Source: Geothermobacter sp964501815
GTDB taxonomy: Bacteria > Desulfobacterota > Desulfuromonadia > Desulfuromonadales > Geothermobacteraceae
DNA: 16,975 bases
Direction of reading: 5' to 3'
Assembly: GCA_964501815.1 (NCBI GenBank)
Contig: CAZCUR010000056.1
Coordinates: 1-16,975, forward strand
The notes under the pieces are model-generated. The model was given only the letters and a program-made list of their open reading frames with translations. It was not told the DNA's origin and ran no database searches. The translations under genes were made by a program, and so were the position numbers. Positions 1 through 6,952 of the stretch are shown here, piece by piece; within the stretch, counting starts at the first letter, position 1, and the number at the start of each line of letters is the position of its first letter.

Positions 1-151
1 CGGGGTCGATCTTGCCGGTGTCGCCGATGACGCCGATGATGACGTGGTTGGCGCCAGTGGACTGGTGGAAGTCGTAGTCCTGGTCGACCAGGTACTGCTT
101 GACTTCGCGGATCTGCGGTTCGGTCACCGATTTTCTCATCACGATCAGCAT
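1..151 (-). CDS. aroF: 3-deoxy-7-phosphoheptulonate synthase (DAHP synthase), N-terminal part
   Basis: Only the first 50 codons are in the window; the gene continues leftward past base 1. The visible peptide begins MLIVMRKSVTEPQIREVK and later has VIIGVIGDTGKID. This is the pattern of the ferredoxin-like N-terminal regulatory domain of the Thermotoga/Bacillus-type (AroAI-beta) DAHP synthases. That enzyme condenses phosphoenolpyruvate and erythrose 4-phosphate in the first step of the shikimate pathway, in the cytoplasm. The ATG at 151 follows a good ribosome binding site (GGGAGGAAT) lying across the end of the chorismate mutase gene, whose stop is 5 bases upstream, so the two are almost certainly translated from one message. 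Pairing with chorismate mutase fits known cases where chorismate mutase and DAHP synthase cooperate in feedback control. The catalytic barrel is not visible, so the family call rests on the N-terminal domain and the context. The symbol aroF is used loosely; aroG or aroA would be used in other naming schemes. Confidence 0.85.
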   Translation of the reverse strand, partial: MLIVMRKSVTEPQIREVKQYLVDQDYDFHQSTGANHVIIGVIGDTGKIDP

Positions 152-156
152 GGTTT

Positions 157-429
157 CTATTCCTCCCGCGCGCGGGCGCGTTCAAGGCTGCGCGATTCGT
201 CGATAACACGTTCAAACAGGCGCACGATGGCGGCGTCGGACAGCGGGCCAGGGTTGTCGCGCGTGACCCGTTCGAGGATGCGTTTCTCCCGCTCGGGGTC
301 GTAGATCGGCAGCCCGCGTTCCTTTTTCAGCGCGCCGATATCGAGGGCAAGCTGTGCGCGACGGTTGAAGATGCGCAGCAGCTCGGCATCAAGTTGGTCG
401 ATTTCTTCGCGAATCTGGTCGAAATCCAA
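157..429 (-). CDS. Chorismate mutase, monofunctional AroQ type
   Basis: A 90-residue protein that converts chorismate to prephenate, the branch point toward phenylalanine and tyrosine. The sequence has the all-helical AroQ layout: an N-terminal helix with IREEIDQLDAELLRIFNRRA, the basic stretch around IGALKKERG, then PIYDPEREKRILERV, and a C-terminal helix with LFERVIDESRSLE. The Arg, Lys and Glu positions of the active site appear to be present. The open frame extends up to an ATG at 486, but that would overlap the end of nadB by 37 bases. The TTG at 429 sits just after GGAGGG and gives the usual length of about 90 residues, so I choose TTG. The gene begins 20 bases after the nadB stop and ends 5 bases before DAHP synthase, in one leftward operon. 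The C-terminal tail RARAREE is short and charged. No ACT or prephenate dehydratase domain is attached. Confidence 0.88.
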   Translation of the reverse strand: MDFDQIREEIDQLDAELLRIFNRRAQLALDIGALKKERGLPIYDPEREKRILERVTRDNPGPLSDAAIVRLFERVIDESRSLERARAREE

Positions 430-441
430 AAATCCCTCCGT
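427..441 (-). promoter_or_regulatory. Ribosome binding site supporting a TTG start for chorismate mutase
   Basis: On the minus strand, GGAGGG lies a few bases before TTG at 429, between the nadB stop and the first conserved helix of chorismate mutase. No equally good site precedes the in-frame ATG at 486, which lies inside nadB. This decides the start codon. Confidence 0.6.
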
Positions 442-449
442 CGTATCCT

Positions 450-2039
450 TCAGGTGTCCCTGCGCAGCAGGGTGTCCTTTTTCCACTCATCCAGGGTGTC
501 GGGGTAGTCGATGGTGTAGTGCAGCCCGCGGCTTTCCTTGCGCTGAAGGGCGCTGGTAACGATCAGCTCGGCCACGGTGGTGATGTTGCGCAGCTCGATC
601 AGATCGGAGGTGAGGTGGAAGTTCCAGTAGTACTCGTTGATCTCCTCCTGGATCATGCTGATGCGCCGTTTGGCGCGCAGCAGGCGCTTGGTGGAGCGTA
701 CGATGCCGACGTAGTTCCACATGCAGCGCCGCACCTCGTCCCAGTTGTGCGCCACCACGACTTCCTCGTCGCTGTCGGTCGCCGTGCCGCTGTCCCAGGC
801 GGGCACCTTGACCTGTTTTCGGTCGAGCTGGGGCTGACGCTCCAGGCAGGCGCGCGCGGCCCGGTCGGCGTAGACGACCGCCTCGAGCAGGCTGTTGCTC
901 GCCAGCCGGTTGGCGCCGTGCAGCCCGGTGCAGGCGCTTTCGCCGATACAGAAGAGGTTGGCGATGTCGGTTTCGCCGAAGGTATTAACCCGGACGCCGC
1001 CGCACAGGTAGTGGGCCGCCGGCACCACCGGGATCGGCTCCCTGGTCATGTCGATGCCGTATTTCAGGCAGTTGTTGTAGATGTTGGGGAAGCGGTCCTT
1101 CAGGTAGTCAGCGGGCTTGTGGGTGATATCGAGATAGGCGCAATCGTCGCCGTGGACCTTCATCTCGTTGTCGATGGCGCGGGCGACAATGTCGCGCGGC
1201 GCCAGGTCCCTGAGGGGATGATATTGGTCCATGAAGGCGGTTCCGTCGGCCCGCCGCAGGATCGCCCCCTCACCGCGCACCGCCTCGGAGATCAGAAAAC
1301 TCTTGGCGTGCGGATGGAAGAGGGTGGTGGGATGGAACTGCATGAACTCCATGTTGGCGACGGTGGCTCCGGCCCGGTAGGCCATGGCGACGCCGTCGCC
1401 GGTGGCGATGTCGGGATTGCAGGTGTAGAGATAGACCTTGCCGGCGCCGCCCGTGGCCAAAACTGTAATCGGTGCTCCAAAAGAAACAATTGCGCCGTTG
1501 TCGCGGTCGAGAACATAGGCGCCAAGGCAGCGGTTGGGACCGGCCTGGCCGAGTTTTTCCGCCGTGATCAGGTCGATGGCGATGTGGTTTTCGTAAAGGC
1601 GGATGTTGGGGTGCTGCGCGACCGCCGCGATCAGGGCGCGTTCGATCTCCTGCCCGGTCATGTCCTTGTAGTGCAGGATACGGCGCTGGCTGTGGCCGCC
1701 TTCGCGTGTCAGCTCGAAAGCGTCATTTTCACCGCGGTTGAACTGGACCCCCCATTCGACCAGGTCGCGGATGGCAGCCGGGCCGCTTTCGATCACCAGA
1801 CGCACGACGTCGGGATGGGATAGCCATGCCCCGGCAACCATGGTATCTTCGATGTGCTGGTCGAAGCTGTCGCTGTCGGAGATAACCGCAGCAATGCCGC
1901 CCTGGGCCAGGTTGGTCGCGCTGTCGTCCCGGCGCGCCTTGGTGACGATGCTGACCGTCCCCTTGTCCGCGACCTTGAGGGCGTAAGAAAGACCGGCGAT
2001 GCCGCTGCCGATAACAAGAAAGTCGGATGTGATCTGCAT
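450..2039 (-). CDS. nadB: L-aspartate oxidase
   Basis: This 529-residue flavoprotein oxidises L-aspartate to iminoaspartate, the first step of de novo NAD synthesis; quinolinate synthase NadA would use the product but is not in the window. The N-terminus carries the FAD dinucleotide-binding motif GSGIAG at residues 11-16, followed by the family motif NLAQGGIAAV near 43-52. EGGHSQRRILHYKD lies at 113-126, FMQFHPTTL at 232-240 and SEAVRGEGAIL at 251-261. GLHGANRLASNSLLE lies at 372-386, with the arginine and histidine positions used for dicarboxylate binding and hydride transfer. The length matches the family (about 540 in E. coli). A helical C-terminal domain follows, as in the fumarate reductase/succinate dehydrogenase superfamily. 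Absence of a membrane-complex partner and the motif set favour NadB over SdhA/FrdA. ATG at 2039 begins at the FAD fold; its ribosome binding site is weak (GGACGAAT). It is the first gene of an operon with chorismate mutase and DAHP synthase. Confidence 0.97.
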   Translation of the reverse strand: MQITSDFLVIGSGIAGLSYALKVADKGTVSIVTKARRDDSATNLAQGGIAAVISDSDSFDQHIEDTMVAGAWLSHPDVVRLVIESGPAAIRDLVEWGVQFNRGENDAFELTREGGHSQRRILHYKDMTGQEIERALIAAVAQHPNIRLYENHIAIDLITAEKLGQAGPNRCLGAYVLDRDNGAIVSFGAPITVLATGGAGKVYLYTCNPDIATGDGVAMAYRAGATVANMEFMQFHPTTLFHPHAKSFLISEAVRGEGAILRRADGTAFMDQYHPLRDLAPRDIVARAIDNEMKVHGDDCAYLDITHKPADYLKDRFPNIYNNCLKYGIDMTREPIPVVPAAHYLCGGVRVNTFGETDIANLFCIGESACTGLHGANRLASNSLLEAVVYADRAARACLERQPQLDRKQVKVPAWDSGTATDSDEEVVVAHNWDEVRRCMWNYVGIVRSTKRLLRAKRRISMIQEEINEYYWNFHLTSDLIELRNITTVAELIVTSALQRKESRGLHYTIDYPDTLDEWKKDTLLRRDT

Positions 2040-2098
2040 GATTCGTCCATTGGCCGGCGTCCCGAATTCCTGGCTCGGGTCGGCCGACAGTCAGGGTA

Positions 2099-2135
2099 GG
2101 GCGGCATTATCCGCCCCGAGTTCCCGGCCTGTCAA
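2099..2135 (-). promoter_or_regulatory. Sigma70-type promoter for nadB operon
   Basis: On the minus strand there is a perfect -35 TTGACA (plus-strand 2130-2135). Eighteen bases on is a -10 GATAAT (plus-strand 2106-2111). The predicted transcript starts near 2099, giving a GC-rich leader of about 60 bases before the nadB ATG. Spacing is one base above ideal; both boxes are close to consensus. Confidence 0.65.
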
Positions 2136-2156
2136 CCGCTTTGCGGCAAGAGTGCG

Positions 2157-2185
2157 TTGAATTCCCTTGGGTTTTGGGGTATACC
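2157..2185 (+). promoter_or_regulatory. Candidate promoter for the lytic transglycosylase-pgsA operon
   Basis: TTGAAT (2157-2162) and TATACC (2180-2185) are separated by 17 bases; each matches 4 of 6 consensus positions. A start near 2192 would leave only a few bases before the ATG at 2196. The pair lies back-to-back with the nadB promoter; a small dyad CCGC-TTT-GCGG lies between them. Confidence 0.35.
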
Positions 2186-2195
2186 GAACGGCCGT

Positions 2196-2762
2196 ATGCT
2201 GGTGCGAACGCTGACAATCTTACTGTTGCTTCAGGCTGGTGTCCTGTTCGGGTTGTCCGCTGTTTATGCCGATATCTACAAAAAGGTACGTCCGGACGGC
2301 ACCATCGCCTTTACCGATACACCTGACGATGCTGGCTGGCAGCTCTATTTCAGCCGCATGACCAGCATCTACGAGGTGATTGACTACTTCGCCGACCTTT
2401 ACCGGCTTGATCCGGCGCTTATCAAGGCGGTCATCAAGGTCGAGAGCGATTTCGAGGCCGACGCGGTCAGTCACAAGGGCGCCATGGGGATGATGCAGCT
2501 GATACCCGGTACCGCCGCTGACCTGGATGTGGTCAATCCACTCGACGTGGTCGACAATATCCGTGGCGGGACCCGCTATCTGCGCCAGATGCTCGACCTG
2601 TTCGACGGCGATCTGGATCTGGCCCTGGCCGCCTACAATGCCGGGCCCAATGCGGTGCGACGATACGGCGGCGTGCCCCCGTTTGCCGAAACCCGACGCT
2701 ACATCAAAAAAGTGCGGCGTTACTACGACATCTACAAAAACGACACGGACGCGACATTGTGA
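2196..2762 (+). CDS. Secreted lytic transglycosylase, SLT family with N-terminal DUF4124-like segment
   Basis: A 188-residue exported enzyme predicted to cleave the glycosidic bond between N-acetylmuramic acid and N-acetylglucosamine in peptidoglycan. Residues 1-25 form a signal peptide: Arg4, a long leucine-rich core, then cleavage after VYA. Residues 26-43 (DIYKKVRPDGTIAFTDTP) resemble the DUF4124 motif common in front of such enzymes. The SLT domain starts near 60. The catalytic Glu is at 83 in KVESDFEADAVS, followed by KGAMGMMQLIPGTA (94-107) and AAYNAGPNAVRRYGG (145-159), all typical of the family. The open frame could begin at a TTG at 2157, adding 13 residues, but the ATG at 2196 gives the better signal peptide. 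No convincing Shine-Dalgarno precedes it. Its stop overlaps the GTG of pgsA by 3 bases, so the two are translationally coupled. No cysteine follows the signal peptide, so this is not a lipoprotein. The exact role (cell-wall turnover or making room for an envelope machine) cannot be read from the sequence. Confidence 0.92.
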   Translation: MLVRTLTILLLLQAGVLFGLSAVYADIYKKVRPDGTIAFTDTPDDAGWQLYFSRMTSIYEVIDYFADLYRLDPALIKAVIKVESDFEADAVSHKGAMGMMQLIPGTAADLDVVNPLDVVDNIRGGTRYLRQMLDLFDGDLDLALAAYNAGPNAVRRYGGVPPFAETRRYIKKVRRYYDIYKNDTDATL

Positions 2763-3349
2763 ATCTGAAAACCGGCAACCTCAATCTGCCCAACCTGCTG
2801 ACCCTGGGGCGCATTGCCGCCATTCCGGTGGTGGCCTGGCTGCTCACCTATGACAGCAAAGCCGCCGGCATGTGGGCGGCCGGCATTTTCGGCCTGGCCG
2901 CCATCACCGACGCCTTCGACGGCTATCTGGCGCGCAAGTGGGGCGTGGTCAGCGTACTCGGCAAATTTCTTGACCCTCTGGCGGACAAACTGCTCGTGAT
3001 GGCGGTCATGATTATGCTGATACCTCTTGGCCGGGTGCCGGCCTGGATGGTGCTCGTGATCCTGTCGCGCGAGATCATCATCACCGGTTTGCGGTCCATC
3101 GCTTCATCCGAAGGGGTGGTCATTGACGCCAGTCCGTTGGGCAAGTACAAGACCATCTTCCAGATGAGCGCCCTGCCGGGGCTGATGCTGCATTACGACT
3201 ACTACTGGCTGTTCGGCCTGAAGATCGAACTGTTTCACTTCAACGCCCACAAGGTGGGGATGTTTTTCTTCGTCATCGCCCTGGTGCTGACCGTTGTCTC
3301 AGGCATCGACTACCTGGTCAAGTTTTTCAGTGTGATTACGCGCAAATAG
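2759..3349 (+). CDS. pgsA: CDP-diacylglycerol--glycerol-3-phosphate 3-phosphatidyltransferase
   Basis: A 196-residue integral membrane enzyme that makes phosphatidylglycerol phosphate from CDP-diacylglycerol and glycerol 3-phosphate, the committed step to phosphatidylglycerol and cardiolipin. The CDP-alcohol phosphatidyltransferase signature is complete: Asp51, Asp54-Gly55, Ala58-Arg59, Gly68, Asp72 and Asp76, with the spacing used for metal and CDP binding. The N-terminal NLPNLLTLGRIAAIP is characteristic of PgsA. Several hydrophobic segments follow, including one near residues 160-180. The start is GTG at 2759, overlapping the upstream stop in the arrangement GTGA, which is classic translational coupling. 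Length matches E. coli PgsA (about 180). PgsA is preferred over PssA and cardiolipin-type members on the N-terminal motif and length. It ends about 50 bases before the tRNA-Gly promoter and no clear terminator separates them. Confidence 0.95.
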   Translation: MNLKTGNLNLPNLLTLGRIAAIPVVAWLLTYDSKAAGMWAAGIFGLAAITDAFDGYLARKWGVVSVLGKFLDPLADKLLVMAVMIMLIPLGRVPAWMVLVILSREIIITGLRSIASSEGVVIDASPLGKYKTIFQMSALPGLMLHYDYYWLFGLKIELFHFNAHKVGMFFFVIALVLTVVSGIDYLVKFFSVITRK

Positions 3350-3399
3350 CGGGTTTTTCACCCCTTTTGCGTGCAGGGCGAAAAAAGGAATTTTTTTGT

Positions 3400-3428
3400 T
3401 TGACTTGCCGAAATCGTTTTGCTATAAA
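3400..3428 (+). promoter_or_regulatory. Near-consensus sigma70 promoter for tRNA-Gly
   Basis: TTGACT at 3400-3405 and TATAAA at 3423-3428 are 17 bases apart. A GC-rich stretch (CCCCGCC) follows the -10 box, like the discriminators of stringently controlled stable-RNA promoters. Predicted start is near 3435, about 25 bases before the mature tRNA. Confidence 0.8.
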
Positions 3429-3459
3429 TTGCCCCGCCTCGCAAGGGCAACACTGAAAA

Positions 3460-3534
<75 letters not shown>

Positions 3535-3543
3535 GAGAACAGA

Positions 3544-3572
3544 CCCCAGGGCTTACGGGCCCTGGGGTTTTT
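3544..3572 (+). terminator. Rho-independent terminator after tRNA-Gly
   Basis: A perfect 9-bp stem, CCCCAGGGC (3544-3552) with GCCCTGGGG (3559-3567), closes a 6-base loop and is followed by five T residues. It begins 9 bases after the CCA end and terminates the tRNA transcript. Confidence 0.9.
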
Positions 3573-3721
3573 CGTCTGGTGGGCGGTGCTTTTCCGCCAG
3601 CTCTGCGTCAGGTTGCTCTTCACTTGTGCGACGTAGCTTCCAGCAACGCCTTACGCGCTCAATCGCAACCTTCCTTGATCTGTCGAAAAACCCCTCGCCC
3701 TTGCCGCGGGGAGGGTTGGTG

Positions 3722-6010
3722 ATGGTTCCTGCCGAGTTTTGCGCCGATGCGGACAGCCTGATCACAGGCCCGACACAGGATGTCGATTTGACTGAGTATC
3801 CCTTTTTCGTCACCGTTCCCATGGGGCTGGAAGAGCTGCTGCGCAACGAGCTCGAATCGCTCGGCGGGCAGGACTGCTGGCTCACCCAGGGCGGTGTCGG
3901 TGGTACGGCGGAACTGGCGGCCCTGTACCGTTTTTGTCTCTGGTCGCGTCTCGGCAGCCGGGTGCTGCTGCAGTTGGCCGACTGGCCGGCGGACAGTTTC
4001 GAGCGTCTCTACCGGCTGGCACTTGACTTCCCCTGGGAGGTGCATATCGGCCCGGACCGGAGCTTTGCCATCCGCGCCGTCAGTCGCAAATCGCCGCTGC
4101 AGCACACCGGGCATCTCGCCCTCAAGGTCAAGGACGCCCTGGTCGACCGCCTGCGCGAACAGTGCGGTCGGCGCCCTTCGGTCGACAGTGACAGCCCCGA
4201 TCTGCGCTTTCATCTCTTCGCCGGCCCCGGTGGAGTCCGGCTCTTTCTCGACCTGTCGGGCGTCCCGCTGCATCAGCGCGGCCTGCGACGCCGGCAGGTT
4301 GCCGCGCCTGTGAAAGAAAATCTGGCCGCCTCGCTGCTGCTGCGCTCCGGTTGGCCGGAACTGGCCGGGAAGGGCTATGCCCTGGTCGATCCCATGTGCG
4401 GTTCGGGGACCTTTCTGATCGAAGGGGCGCTGATGGCCCTGAACCGGGCACCCGGTCTGGCACGGTCCGGGTTCGGTTTTGACGCCTGGCCCGGACACCG
4501 GCCCGGGCTGTGGCAGGAGGTCAGGCAGGAAGCGGAACGGGCGGCGGATGCCGCAAAAGACAAGATGCCTGAGATTGTCGGCTTTGACGCCGATCCGGAG
4601 GCCGTGGCGACCGCCCGTGCCAATCTGCGCGCCGCCGGACTGGAATCCGTTGTGCGGATCGAGCACTGCCCGGTTGAAGAGCTGAACCGCTCCCGACTTC
4701 CGGCAGGACCTGGACTGCTGGTAACGAATCCTCCCTACGGCGAGCGGCTCGGAGATATTCTGGGGCTGCGTGTGCTCTATCGGCAGCTGGGTCGCCTCTG
4801 GCGTGATCTTGAAGGCTGGCGCGCCGGTCTTCTGACCTCCGTGGAGGATCTGGCCCGGGCGACCGGTTGGCGCTCCAGCCGGAGCAATGCCCTGCGCAAC
4901 GGTCCCATCGACTGCCGCTATTACCAGTTCGACCTGTCAGCTGAACAGTACCGCGGCGATGCCGACCCGGTGCGCCAGCGCGCTGAAAAAGACGGAACCA
5001 TGCTCGGCAACCGTATCCGCAAGAACCTCAGGCGTCTTGCCGGCTGGCGCAAGCGGGAAAGGATTGAAGCCTGGCGCATCTACGATCGCGACATCCCTGA
5101 GTTTGCCCTGGCGGCCGACCTCTACGGGAACTGGCTGCATCTGCAGGAATTCCGTCCCCCTGCCGGGGTCGACGAGCGTCTCGCACGCGCCCGGCTCGAA
5201 GTCGCCGTCGAGGTTTTCAGCCGTGAACTCGATATCCCGGTCAGCCAGGTTGTTTGCAAGGAGCGACGTCGGCAGAAGGGGCTGGAACAGTACCGGGCAA
5301 GGGATGAAAAAGGCGAACGGCTGACAGTGAACGAGGACGGCTTGAAATTTCTGGTCAATCTGACCGACTATCTCGACACCGGCCTGTTTCTGGATCATCG
5401 CCCGGCCCGTCGTCTGGTGCGTGAACAGGCGAAGGGCAGGCGCTTTCTCAACCTGTTTTGCTATACGGGGTCGGCGACGGTTTACGCCGCGGCCGGCGGC
5501 GCCCGCGAAACCGTCAGTGTCGACCTGTCCAACACCTACCTCGACTGGGCGCGCGACAATCTGAACCGCAACGGCTTTGGCGATTCGAAACGTCACCGGC
5601 TGGTGCGGGCCGACTGCCTCGACTGGCTCAGACGCGAGCGGGGGCAATTCGACCTGATCTTCTGCGACCCGCCGACCTTCTCCAATTCAAAGAAAATCCG
5701 TGGCACCTTTGATATCCAGAGGGATCATTTTGTTCTGCTGCAGCTGCTGAAAGAGCACCTTGCGGCGGATGGTCTGTTGATTTTCAGCTGCAACCGGCGC
5801 GGTTTCCGCCTCGACCCGCTGGTTTCGACCCTGTATGACGTCGAGGACTGGACCGAGGCTTCGCTTCCGCCCGATTTTTCCCGCCGGCCGTATGCGCACA
5901 GATGCTGGCTGCTGCGCCACAAAAGAAGCCCTGAGGCCGGTCAAGGCAGGCAGTGCCTGAAAACGGGCGGGACGGGCGGCCCAAGACCGAAGTCAACCGG
6001 AGGTGTTTGA
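3722..6010 (+). CDS. rlmKL: Bifunctional 23S rRNA methyltransferase (m2G2445 and m7G2069), RlmL-RlmK fusion
   Basis: A 762-residue cytoplasmic enzyme modifying two guanines of 23S rRNA with S-adenosylmethionine. In the E. coli homologue the N-terminal RlmL half makes m2G2445 and the C-terminal RlmK half makes m7G2069. Order of domains: a THUMP RNA-binding domain in roughly the first 170 residues (starting near FVTVPMGLEELLRNEL), then the RlmL methyltransferase with SAM motif VDPMCGSGTFLIEGA near 222 and catalytic NPPYGERLG near 336. The RlmK half has SAM motif FLNLFCYTGSATVYAAAGGA near 575 and DPPTFSNSK near 649. Both active-site motifs look intact. The frame is open from a GTG at 3626, but GGGAGG sits 7 bases before the ATG at 3722, and residues before that look like translated spacer, so I choose 3722. 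At about 760 residues it is somewhat longer than E. coli RlmL (702), partly from a low-complexity Gly-rich C-terminal tail after about residue 740. Its stop overlaps the next ATG (TGATG). Confidence 0.95.
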   Translation: MVPAEFCADADSLITGPTQDVDLTEYPFFVTVPMGLEELLRNELESLGGQDCWLTQGGVGGTAELAALYRFCLWSRLGSRVLLQLADWPADSFERLYRLALDFPWEVHIGPDRSFAIRAVSRKSPLQHTGHLALKVKDALVDRLREQCGRRPSVDSDSPDLRFHLFAGPGGVRLFLDLSGVPLHQRGLRRRQVAAPVKENLAASLLLRSGWPELAGKGYALVDPMCGSGTFLIEGALMALNRAPGLARSGFGFDAWPGHRPGLWQEVRQEAERAADAAKDKMPEIVGFDADPEAVATARANLRAAGLESVVRIEHCPVEELNRSRLPAGPGLLVTNPPYGERLGDILGLRVLYRQLGRLWRDLEGWRAGLLTSVEDLARATGWRSSRSNALRNGPIDCRYYQFDLSAEQYRGDADPVRQRAEKDGTMLGNRIRKNLRRLAGWRKRERIEAWRIYDRDIPEFALAADLYGNWLHLQEFRPPAGVDERLARARLEVAVEVFSRELDIPVSQVVCKERRRQKGLEQYRARDEKGERLTVNEDGLKFLVNLTDYLDTGLFLDHRPARRLVREQAKGRRFLNLFCYTGSATVYAAAGGARETVSVDLSNTYLDWARDNLNRNGFGDSKRHRLVRADCLDWLRRERGQFDLIFCDPPTFSNSKKIRGTFDIQRDHFVLLQLLKEHLAADGLLIFSCNRRGFRLDPLVSTLYDVEDWTEASLPPDFSRRPYAHRCWLLRHKRSPEAGQGRQCLKTGGTGGPRPKSTGGV

Positions 6011-6486
6011 TGCCGACCCTTGCACAGGTGCGCGATTATCTTGCCCGTTTTGACCTGAAGGTGCTGGAGTATGAGCAGCCTACGCCCACTGTCGCCGATG
6101 CCGCCCGGGTTGTCGGCTGCAGCGAAGCCGAAATCGGCAAAACCCTGCTCTTCCGTATCGGTGAGACGCCCGTTGCCGTGCTGGCCGCCGGCGACCGCAA
6201 GGTCGCTTCCAGCCGGCTCAAGGCCGCAGCCGGCTTGAGCGGCAAGGTGCGCATGGTGCCTCCTGAACAGGTTGAGGAGCTGGTCGGCTATCCGCCCGGC
6301 GGCGTCTGTCCTTTTCTGCTGCCCGAATCCTTGCCCCTGCTGCTCGATGCGTCCCTGCGTCGCTTCCGTGTCGTCTATCCCGCTGCAGGAACCCGGGCTT
6401 CGGCGGTGGCGGTGCCAGTAGCCTGGCTGGAGCAGGTGACCGGTGGTCGCTGGGTTGAGCTCGATCCGGCTGAAAACCATGGCTGA
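6010..6486 (+). CDS. YbaK/EbsC (ProX-type) aminoacyl-tRNA deacylase-like protein
   Basis: A 158-residue single-domain protein of the YbaK/aminoacyl-tRNA synthetase-associated family. Characterised members remove wrongly attached amino acids, for example Cys or Ala from tRNA-Pro, in trans. Visible family features are EIGKTLLFRIGETPVAVLAAGD near residues 41-60, the conserved GDRKVASSRLKAA segment near 59-71, and GYPPGGVCPF near 95-104, which matches the family's substrate-pocket loop. The ATG at 6010 overlaps the rlmKL stop by one base and follows GGAGG by 6 bases. The 3' end overlaps msrA by 8 bases, so three genes (rRNA methylation, tRNA proofreading and methionine sulfoxide repair) form one translation-quality cluster. 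Substrate specificity (Pro-tRNA mischarged with Ala or Cys, or another tRNA) cannot be judged by eye, so no symbol is given. Confidence 0.88.
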   Translation: MPTLAQVRDYLARFDLKVLEYEQPTPTVADAARVVGCSEAEIGKTLLFRIGETPVAVLAAGDRKVASSRLKAAAGLSGKVRMVPPEQVEELVGYPPGGVCPFLLPESLPLLLDASLRRFRVVYPAAGTRASAVAVPVAWLEQVTGGRWVELDPAENHG

Positions 6487-6952
6487 GTGCACCCGGGCCT
6501 TGCTTGCGGCCGGCTGTTTCTGGCATGTCGAGCGTGATCTGCGGCGGCTGGATGGGGTGGTGTCGACAACCGCGGGTTATGCCGGCGGCGACCTGGACCA
6601 ACCGACCTACCAACAGGTTTGTCGCGGCATCGGTGGGCATGTCGAGGCGGTACGGGTGGAATTCGACCCTGAAAAGCTCAGCTATTCGGATCTGTTACGA
6701 GCCTTTTTCGACCTGCACGATCCGACCGATCCCTACGGGCAGGGCCCCGATCGCGGTCCGCAGTATCGATCGATCATCTTTTTCGCCGATCAGCAACAGA
6801 AGGATGTTGCGGAAGCGGTCCTGGCGGAAGTCAGGCGCAGCGGACGCTACCGCAGACCGGTTATCACCGAGTTGCGTCCCTGGACCAGCTTCTGGCCTGC
6901 CGAGCCCGAACATCAGGGCCGGTTGGGTGACGGATGTCCCATCAGACCCTGA
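6479..6952 (+). CDS. msrA: Peptide-methionine (S)-S-oxide reductase
   Basis: A 157-residue enzyme that reduces the S epimer of methionine sulfoxide in damaged proteins. The catalytic motif is AGCFWHVE with Cys13. In most MsrA proteins the residue after the Trp is Gly (GCFWG); here it is His. Downstream family features are TAGYAGG near 31-37, the Tyr and Glu positions in GHVEAVRVEFDPEKLSY, and FFDLHDPTDPYGQGPDRGPQYRS near 79-100. The C-terminus has FWPAEPEHQ in place of the common AEDYHQ. A cysteine in GDGCPIRP at the end may act as resolving cysteine. The ATG at 6479 lies inside the upstream gene (8-base overlap), which favours translational coupling; an upstream frame extension to 6443 is not needed. 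Its stop overlaps the end of the opposing diguanylate cyclase gene by 11 bases. It is shorter than E. coli MsrA (212 residues), typical of the compact bacterial forms without N-terminal extension. No MsrB domain is attached. Confidence 0.93.
   Translation: MAECTRALLAAGCFWHVERDLRRLDGVVSTTAGYAGGDLDQPTYQQVCRGIGGHVEAVRVEFDPEKLSYSDLLRAFFDLHDPTDPYGQGPDRGPQYRSIIFFADQQQKDVAEAVLAEVRRSGRYRRPVITELRPWTSFWPAEPEHQGRLGDGCPIRP

Noticed and set aside
519..1823. 434-residue open frame on the plus strand
   Set aside because: It is antisense to nadB, which has full family motifs. The frame is a by-product of high GC and shows no recognisable domain.
3581..3598. Second small hairpin after the tRNA terminator (GGCGG and CCGCC)
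   Set aside because: Only a 5-bp stem with no T-run; probably chance in GC-rich spacer.
3688..3717. REP-like CCCCTCGCCC...CGGGGAGGG sequence before rlmKL, with a loosely similar stretch near 14478-14505
   Set aside because: The two stretches do not align well and the first contains the rlmKL ribosome binding site; two imperfect copies are not enough to call a repeat family.
3626..3721. Upstream extension of rlmKL to a GTG at 3626
   Set aside because: The extra residues do not resemble the family, and a clear GGGAGG precedes ATG 3722.
3659..4666. 335-residue open frame on the minus strand
   Set aside because: Antisense to rlmKL; composition is dominated by Gly, Gln and Pro without family features.
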